A stretch of DNA of 64,000 nucleotides from Chloroflexota bacterium (lineage in GTDB: Bacteria > Chloroflexota > Dehalococcoidia > Lucifugimonadales > UBA2985). The first letter of the stretch is position 1; the number at the start of each line of letters is the position of its first letter. Of this stretch, positions 61,574-64,000 are shown one piece after another. The translations under genes were made by a program, and so were the position numbers. A model generated the notes under the pieces. It made no database searches. It saw nothing but the letters and a program-made list of their open reading frames with translations, and was not told the origin of the DNA. The DNA lies in assembly GCA_028877205.1 (NCBI GenBank), contig JAPPHY010000016.1:143457-207456 (forward strand), read 5' to 3'.

Positions 61574-62479
61574 TTATTCGAGGTAGGTGTCGATTAGGTC
61601 TATGGCGTCGTGGAATGTAACGGTGTCCTTGTCGAAGAACACCCGCGCCGTCGCCACGTCCAGCCCGCCGGAGCCTCTCGATACGAATGAGCCGGTCACG
61701 GGCGGGACCTCCGTATAGTCCCGGCCCACGCCGAACTTCAGGTAGTTGGTGCCGGTCGATATGACCACTCCCTTGGTCGGGTCGGCGGGAAGCCAGTCCA
61801 TCTGTGGATGCAGGAACTCCAGCCAGGCGTGGGTCTCGCCGGGCTGTCGTGTGAGCAGGCCGCTCACGTACCTTGATGGAATGCCGAGGGATCGCAGCAT
61901 TCCCAGCGCCAGGTGTGTCTTGTCCTGACACACGCCCTCCATCGATGAGAGCACCTCCGCCGCGGTAGTCGTCACGGACGTGTTGCCGCGCTTGTACCTT
62001 ACGTTCTTCCACACCCAGTCCGTGACGGCCTCGACGGTCTTCAGCAGCGTGTCCGCGCCCGCCGTCACGTCGCGGGCGGCCGCTTCTACAGAGGCCGGGT
62101 CAACGAGGGGCGACGGCGTCAGAAACTCGTCCGTCAGCGAGTCGAACGCCAACTCCGAAAGCGGCAGGTCTGGCACATCAGGCGCGTACTGCTCGAGAGC
62201 GACCTTGCCGAACGCCGCGATGACCAGCTCATCGTGCGGCTCTATGACCCGAACCCTGTGCACCACGTTGCCTAGCCTGTCCGAGTAGCACACCTTTCGG
62301 CCCACCGGGTTGGTGAGAACGTCATAGCTTTCGGCCTTCTGCCGCACGTCCGTGTAGGCAGAGAGCCTCAGGAAGTTGTCGTTCTGCACGACTATGTCAG
62401 AGTATGTGTAACGGGCCACGTAGGCGTAGTGGACGTTAACGGGGCCATTGCCTACGTGACCACCCAGCTTGGCTTGCAT
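61574..62479 (-). CDS. Transglutaminase-like cysteine protease-fold protein
   Basis: A 301-residue protein: an N-terminal beta domain (VNVHYAYVARYTYSDIVVQN, about 14-100) as in bacterial transglutaminase-like proteins, then the catalytic core with Cys184 (MEGVCQDKTHLALGML), His217 (GETHAWLEFL) and Asp233 (WLPADPTKG). Predicted peptidase or amide transferase working with the ATP-grasp ligase and alpha-E protein. The ATG at 62479 overlaps the ligase gene by 28 bases and has GGGAGG close ahead. No signal peptide. Confidence 0.93.
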   Translation of the reverse strand: MQAKLGGHVGNGPVNVHYAYVARYTYSDIVVQNDNFLRLSAYTDVRQKAESYDVLTNPVGRKVCYSDRLGNVVHRVRVIEPHDELVIAAFGKVALEQYAPDVPDLPLSELAFDSLTDEFLTPSPLVDPASVEAAARDVTAGADTLLKTVEAVTDWVWKNVRYKRGNTSVTTTAAEVLSSMEGVCQDKTHLALGMLRSLGIPSRYVSGLLTRQPGETHAWLEFLHPQMDWLPADPTKGVVISTGTNYLKFGVGRDYTEVPPVTGSFVSRGSGGLDVATARVFFDKDTVTFHDAIDLIDTYLE

Positions 62480-63831
62480 GATCCTCCCGACGAGTTGTTG
62501 GTGACTCGGCTTGAGGCCTGCGACACTCTGGTGAGGCCGCCGGGGAAGACGCTGACACGGCCGTTCCCGTCCTGAGTGGCAAACACGCGCAGGTCTACGT
62601 ATCGCTCATCCAGCCGGCCGCCTTCGCCGTCCAGCACGATGTGCTTGGAGAAGTCCAATGTTTCCTGTGCGATGTATCCCTGGGGCTGCTCGATTATCTG
62701 CCTCGCGAGACCGCTCTTGTAGGTGCTTCCCAGGTCGGGCATGATGTAGACTCCCAGACCGCCATAGCCGTGGCGCGCCTTTATCACCATTCGGTCCAGG
62801 TTCTGAAGCACGTGTTGCCTGTTGGCGGGTTCCCGCAGGTCGTAGCTCAGGGCCTGGTCGAGCAGTGGCTCCTCGCCAAGGTACTTCCTGATCATGTCCG
62901 GCACCCACAGGAATACCAGCTTGTCGTCGCAGGCGCCGGTGCCCATTGCGTTCACCAGCACAACTTTGTGGTTGAGGTAGGCCTCCATCAGGCCCGGCAC
63001 GAACATGTCCAGGTCTTCCACGCGGCGGTAGATCAGGTCCACGGGGAAGTCGCCGCCCATGGCCCTCGCCCAAACGCGTCCTTCCTGACCTATGTACAGG
63101 TCAGAGCCCTCCACCAGCGCGATGCCGAGCAACTCAGAGAGATAGCGGTGCTCGAAGAATGCTGAGCCGTACTTGCTGTCGGTCAGCAGCACGCACGTGG
63201 GCGACTCTGTGTCGCAGAGCGAGAGAAACATCTCCCGGTACGCGTCGCGTATATCGTACGGCTGTATGTCGTAGCCGGCGGCCAGCTCCGGCATGACCCT
63301 CAGCCCGATTTCCGTGCACTTCATCTGGTAGGTGATGCCGGATGGAATGCGCAGGTTATCCTCCAGGATCACGTACCGGCCATTGCCCATGTGGACCAGG
63401 TCGATGCCGTAGATGTGCACGAACAGGTCCCGCGCGGGGTGAAAGTCCTGCAGCTGTGGGTTGTAGTACGGGCAGGTGAACAGGACATCCGGGGGCACCA
63501 CGTTCTGCTCTCCACAATACAGGTCGAGGATGAAGGCATTTAGGGCGCGCAGCCGTTGGGACACGCCTCTCGCGATCGTTTCCCACTCCTCGCCGGGAAT
63601 GATTCTGGGGATCCAGTCCGTGGGGACAGGCCGGAACTCCCTGGGATCCAGGCGAAAGGTGAAGGCATCGGCGGTTGCGGATCGGTCGGCCGCCTGCCAG
63701 CGCCTCTGCAGCTCATCAATGCCCATGGACTCGAGGTTGTCCACCAGGCCCCGGTAGACTGGACGGACGGAGCCGTCCAGGCCAAAGCACTCGTTCACTG
63801 CGCTCTGCGGCGTTATCGAGTCGAACAGCAT
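62452..63831 (-). CDS. Circularly permuted ATP-grasp type 2 protein
   Basis: A 459-residue protein of the DUF404/DUF407 (CP-ATP-grasp) family. Marks: FFEHRYLSELLGIALVEGSD, VDLIYRRVEDLDMF, AMGTGACDDKLVFLWVPDMI, MVIKARHGYGGLGVYIMP (ATP-binding lysine and Gly loop), and VDLRVFATQDG. Such enzymes are predicted to form amide bonds in small peptides or modified amino acids. The C-terminal 25 residues are Ser-rich. It is first in a three-gene minus-strand operon with the transglutaminase-like and alpha-E proteins. Confidence 0.93.
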   Translation of the reverse strand: MLFDSITPQSAVNECFGLDGSVRPVYRGLVDNLESMGIDELQRRWQAADRSATADAFTFRLDPREFRPVPTDWIPRIIPGEEWETIARGVSQRLRALNAFILDLYCGEQNVVPPDVLFTCPYYNPQLQDFHPARDLFVHIYGIDLVHMGNGRYVILEDNLRIPSGITYQMKCTEIGLRVMPELAAGYDIQPYDIRDAYREMFLSLCDTESPTCVLLTDSKYGSAFFEHRYLSELLGIALVEGSDLYIGQEGRVWARAMGGDFPVDLIYRRVEDLDMFVPGLMEAYLNHKVVLVNAMGTGACDDKLVFLWVPDMIRKYLGEEPLLDQALSYDLREPANRQHVLQNLDRMVIKARHGYGGLGVYIMPDLGSTYKSGLARQIIEQPQGYIAQETLDFSKHIVLDGEGGRLDERYVDLRVFATQDGNGRVSVFPGGLTRVSQASSRVTNNSSGGSCKPSWVVT

Positions 63832-64000
63832 GTCCAGAGGTCCTCAGGTTTACTCGCGCAGTGCGGTTGGAGTAGGCAGTCCCGCTCCTGGCTGCCTTCC
63901 TACTCTACCACACCGCAGGCCCATTCGCCTGCGCGGAGGTAACAAGCTGGTTACGAAAGTGCCGGCGGCGAGGGGTGATGATCAAGCGGGGAGTGCTGGA
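63832..64000. other. Upstream region at the window edge
   Basis: No gene is supported in the last 169 bases. It should contain the promoter of the ATP-grasp operon; no consensus element is clear by eye. Confidence 0.3.

Overview
The window is a high-GC, densely coded bacterial chromosome segment with mostly housekeeping genes. No integrase, transposase, phage gene, CRISPR array or tRNA was seen. Several traits point to Chloroflexota, probably a Dehalococcoidia/SAR202-like lineage: HspR (MerR-type) control of dnaK, a FabL-type enoyl reductase, small zinc-ribbon proteins of the DUF5679 kind, short or absent mRNA leaders, and a 5S rRNA gene standing alone. The phylum is an inference from gene content, not a measurement.

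Layout. 1-8 kb: an O6-alkylguanine methyltransferase, a cluster of TTCGACAAGCTCA inverted repeats, a LiaF-like membrane protein, dnaE, an enoyl-CoA hydratase/isomerase, a 46-residue zinc ribbon and two unknown proteins. 8-11 kb: a sulfite-oxidase-like molybdoenzyme, larC and hemL. 11.4-15.7 kb: a probable envelope-stress unit (secreted repeat protein, OmpR-type regulator, histidine kinase, mini zinc ribbon, HtrA protease). 15.8-25.3 kb, minus strand: two units meet, hspR-grpE-dnaK and rpsA-clpC-radA-larE, with a second mini zinc ribbon transcribed divergently from hspR. 25.5-27.6 kb: a stand-alone 5S rRNA gene with its own promoter, a signal-peptidase-like protein and decayed sequence. 27.6-29.9 kb: purA, a leaderless 51-residue ORF and a VTT-domain membrane protein. 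30-34.4 kb: a second heat-shock locus (dnaJ/cbpA-hspR-clp on the minus strand, hsp20 divergent). 34.5-39.3 kb: an NYN protein, alaS, ruvX and a DinB-like protein. 39.3-42.3 kb: an ABC exporter pair. 42.5-47.9 kb: aroE-aroC, proB, proA and a tandem pair of paralogous small acidic proteins. 48-52.8 kb: a YihY-like protein, then a tightly coupled type II fatty-acid cluster (two HotDog dehydratase subunits, plsX, fabG, fabL). 52.8-58 kb: a YgfZ-like protein, an A-type Fe-S carrier, a small protein and an ABC-2 exporter of three genes. 58-64 kb: an unknown leaderless gene, a double VOC protein, a scramblase-like protein, a DinB protein, and the circularly permuted ATP-grasp/transglutaminase/alpha-E triad.

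How the parts work together. Two chaperone loci each carry an HspR-like gene, and each has a CTTGA/TCAAG inverted repeat of the HAIR type at its promoters. At the dnaK locus the operator sits between two face-to-face consensus promoters, so the mini zinc ribbon is predicted to be a heat-shock gene. Many promoters can be read directly, either as TTGnnn-N17-TAtaaT or as an extended TGC-TAtaaT without a clear -35. Several start codons lie only about 7-40 bases after the -10, so leaderless or near-leaderless translation looks common. Nickel-pincer cofactor genes (larC, larE) occur as separate loci. The most unusual observations are the autonomous 5S rRNA unit, the CTG start needed for RuvX, the HAIR-controlled divergent zinc ribbon, the envelope-stress cassette and the half-length alpha-E protein.
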